Below, piece after piece: positions 24,668 to 25,608 of a stretch of 25,608 bases of DNA (position 1 is the stretch's first letter; each line of letters opens with the position of its first letter). This DNA comes from JBBIWA01 sp037439425. GTDB lineage: Bacteria; Acidobacteriota; Blastocatellia; RBC074. The notes under the pieces were generated by a model that worked only from the letters and a program-made list of their open reading frames with translations, had not been told where the DNA came from and did not search any database. A program made the translations under genes and the position numbers. The DNA lies in NCBI GenBank assembly GCA_037439425.1, contig JBBIWA010000078.1:1-25608 (forward strand), in the 5' to 3' direction.

Positions 24668-25030
24668 TTACTTTGCCAATCGGCCAAAGATCGCTGCGGG
24701 ATCATCCCGCGGCCCTCTCGACAAGGTAATACGGCTGAACCTATCCAGGGCCTTTTTGATTTGCCGAATTGCTTTGGGGGAGAGCCCTCTTTCTCTCAGG
24801 TCGGCAATCGAAAGTCTGAGCAATTCCCAAAGGCGCCTGATTTGCAGATAATCGAGCTGCTGTAATGTTTGTTCATCCAGCTCAAGTTCAGTGAGGGGAT
24901 AATCCAGTCGCTGCTGAATCAGGCAGAGGAGCTCCTCGGCTTCTTCGCCGGGGGCGAGCTTAAATCGGACAGTGATCTCCTGGCGCGGCCGCTGGCGAAT
25001 GAACCGGACAGTCTTCACTCTTGTCTTCAC
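24668..25030 (-). CDS. Small protein with RNA polymerase alpha-CTD-like helical domain
   Basis: 120 residues starting at GTG 25030, with AGGGAGG 8 nt upstream. After a basic N terminus (MKTRVKTVRFIRQRPRQ) and an acidic helix, residues 45-103 follow the pattern of the alpha-subunit C-terminal domain of RNA polymerase: PLTELELDEQTLQQLDYL, IRRLWELLRLSIADL, then a hairpin with GLSPKAIRQIKKAL. Compared with E. coli alpha, the DNA-contact positions are mostly not conserved: Arg265, Asn268 and Cys269 are Gln, and Gly296 and Ser299 are Ser and Ala; only the Lys equivalent to Lys298 remains. It is therefore a free-standing HhH-like domain, perhaps protein-binding. A related helix-hairpin-helix fold of other origin is possible. 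Confidence 0.55.
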   Translation of the reverse strand: MKTRVKTVRFIRQRPRQEITVRFKLAPGEEAEELLCLIQQRLDYPLTELELDEQTLQQLDYLQIRRLWELLRLSIADLRERGLSPKAIRQIKKALDRFSRITLSRGPRDDPAAIFGRLAK

Positions 25031-25377
25031 AAACTGCGCCTCCCTCTTGGTCGAAGCAAAGAGAGCTGAGGTCGGGGAATCACCACCACCAGCCCGACGG
25101 GGCGGGCTGATAGCGGCTATCCCCGGCGCCGAGTGCCGGCAACACCCGGCGCAATTAAGTTAAACTTCCAATCTCTCTTCTTTTCCATCATCTGTCAAAA
25201 CACAAAAGACCACGAATGGAGCAGAAGATGAGCAGCGCCGGAGATAGTCGGTCTGCCAGCTCATCGTCTCCGCTTCATTCGTGGTCTTGAGCTGAGGAGG
25301 CGCTGTCAGGCAATTCCCGACTCGAGCCCGCTAAGCAGCGCCTTGTCAGTTTGGCTACAACCCTAAAATCACTTTGA
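25031..25377. other. Intergenic region upstream of the alpha-CTD-like gene
   Basis: 347 bp. It should contain the promoter of the minus-strand gene at 24668-25030. It also holds a short GC hairpin (CAGCCCG/CGGGCTG, 25090-25109), a GGCGCC-rich palindromic patch near 25122-25150, and the long hairpin listed at 25206-25288. I see no convincing ORF. Confidence 0.5.
25206..25288. repeat. 83-bp hairpin repeat of the CCACGAA type
   Basis: The left arm (25206-25233, beginning AAGACCACGAATG) and the right arm (25259-25288, ending CATTCGTGGTCTT) are inverted copies with a few mismatches and a 25-nt loop. The outer 13 bp are perfectly complementary. The CCACGAA core recurs in the tract at 3524-3552. 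It is non-coding and likely a dispersed palindromic element. Confidence 0.65.
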
Positions 25378-25451
25378 TAGGAGCGGTGAGGTTTGAACTC
25401 ACGACCTTCTGTGCGATTTTGATCTCTCAAGGCTCGAGATAGCCCGCTCCT
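25378..25451 (-). tRNA. tRNA-like element with intact acceptor and T arms (possible pseudo-tRNA)
   Basis: 74 nt on the minus strand. The 5' AGGAGCG and 3' CGCTCCT form a perfect 7-bp acceptor stem. GTGAG/CTCAC forms a perfect 5-bp T stem around the loop TTCAAAC, and the total length is that of a class I tRNA. The middle does not fit: positions 8-9 are GG, the D arm lacks GG in its loop (only a 4-bp TCTC/GAGA stem can be drawn), and I cannot form an anticodon stem, so no anticodon is assigned. No CCA is encoded. It is best seen as a degenerate tRNA or a tRNA-derived remnant. Confidence 0.45.
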
Positions 25452-25527
25452 ACCGTAGCTAAGCACTGCCCCCGAGTAGTTACGAGCCCAGAAGAGATGT
25501 AAGCTCCGCAACTCTGGCAGCGTCTGA

Positions 25528-25608
25528 TTAGTCGGCAAGAATGACCCCATCGGCCAAAATCACACCATCGGCCAAAATCACACCATCGGCCAAAATCACA
25601 CCATCGGC
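25528..25608 (-). CDS. C-terminal end of a protein with ADGVIL hexapeptide repeats (partial)
   Basis: The last 26 codons of a gene that enters from the right edge. The minus strand encodes ADGVIL repeated four times, then AD and TAA. The DNA is an 18-bp tandem repeat (units from 25547 to the edge). The unit closest to the stop differs by GGG for GGT, GTC for GTG, CTT for TTG and GAC for GAT, all of them silent, which supports translation in this frame. I recall similar Asp-Gly-Val-hydrophobic repeats at the C termini of exported subtilisin-like proteases of Acidobacteriota; that is a loose association, and the catalytic part is not in the window. Confidence 0.7.
   Translation of the reverse strand, partial: ADGVILADGVILADGVILADGVILAD

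Noticed and set aside
25378..25451. A normal functional tRNA with an assignable anticodon
   Set aside because: No anticodon stem can be drawn at the proper distance and the D loop lacks GG; recorded only as tRNA-like.
25541..25608. Plus-strand ATG-led repeat frame (MTPSAKIT...)
   Set aside because: Differences between repeat units are silent on the minus strand (GGT/GGG, GTG/GTC, TTG/CTT, GAT/GAC) but alter the plus-strand peptide; the minus-strand frame is preferred.
25547..25608. CRISPR array
   Set aside because: The 18-bp units are directly contiguous without unique spacers and are coding; no cas gene is present anywhere in the window.

Overview
The window (25.6 kb, moderately GC-rich) reads as a chromosomal segment of a Gram-negative-type bacterium, most likely Acidobacteriota (Blastocatellia-like). 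That placement is an inference. It rests on the gene content (type IV pilus genes in a pilB-pilT-pilC-pilS-pilR-pilA order, DUF362, a NamZ-type muramidase, a GH127 enzyme, large TPR proteins), on the palindromic intergenic repeats, and on the C-terminal ADGVIL-type repeats at the right edge. No rRNA or other decisive marker is present.

Layout, left to right. (1) 1-1361: a 5'-truncated IS5-type transposase remnant, then on the minus strand a conserved hypothetical gene translationally coupled to thiS; no thiG follows before the transposase remnant. (2) 1710-3512 (+): an exported protein made almost entirely of 16 TPR units. (3) 3513-3936: an intergenic repeat island holding a REP-like block and a 113-bp MITE-like element. 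(4) 3937-6357 (-): a secreted GH127 (beta-L-arabinofuranosidase family) enzyme with its zinc/cysteine active site intact. (5) 6845-20157 (-): the core of the window. pilB, pilT, pilC, pilS, pilR and pilA run in the Myxococcus order and are followed by an alpha/alpha-toroid protein, a Tat-type DUF362 protein, and an ABC-2 permease / membrane-anchored TPR protein / ABC ATPase set that resembles the pilGHI region of Myxococcus. A sigma54 (-24/-12) promoter match sits directly upstream of pilA, as expected for PilS-PilR control. A good sigma70 promoter sits upstream of pilB, with a palindrome just past its predicted start. (6) 20385-22621 (-): an FmdE-family zinc protein, an array of the same REP-like family as at 3.6 kb, and a NamZ/DUF1343 exo-muramidase. 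(7) 22992-24151 (+): a CxxC mini-protein and a secreted HExxH protein. (8) 24227-25608 (-): small unrecognised genes, one of which resembles the C-terminal domain of RNA polymerase alpha; an 83-bp hairpin repeat; a tRNA-like fragment; and the last codons of a protein ending in perfect hexapeptide repeats.

Functional picture: PilB (extension) and PilT (retraction) motors, PilC platform and the PilA pilin form the inner-membrane pilus engine. PilS senses at the membrane and PilR activates pilA through sigma54-RNA polymerase. The downstream ABC cassette may support pilus assembly or export. The pilMNOPQ alignment and secretin genes and the prepilin peptidase are not in this window. The most noteworthy points are the sigma54 promoter, the unusual cargo between pilA and the ABC cassette (including a possible 46-aa ORF read in frame after the pilA stop), the orphan alpha-CTD-like gene, ThiS with residues beyond its GG terminus, and two families of structured intergenic repeats.
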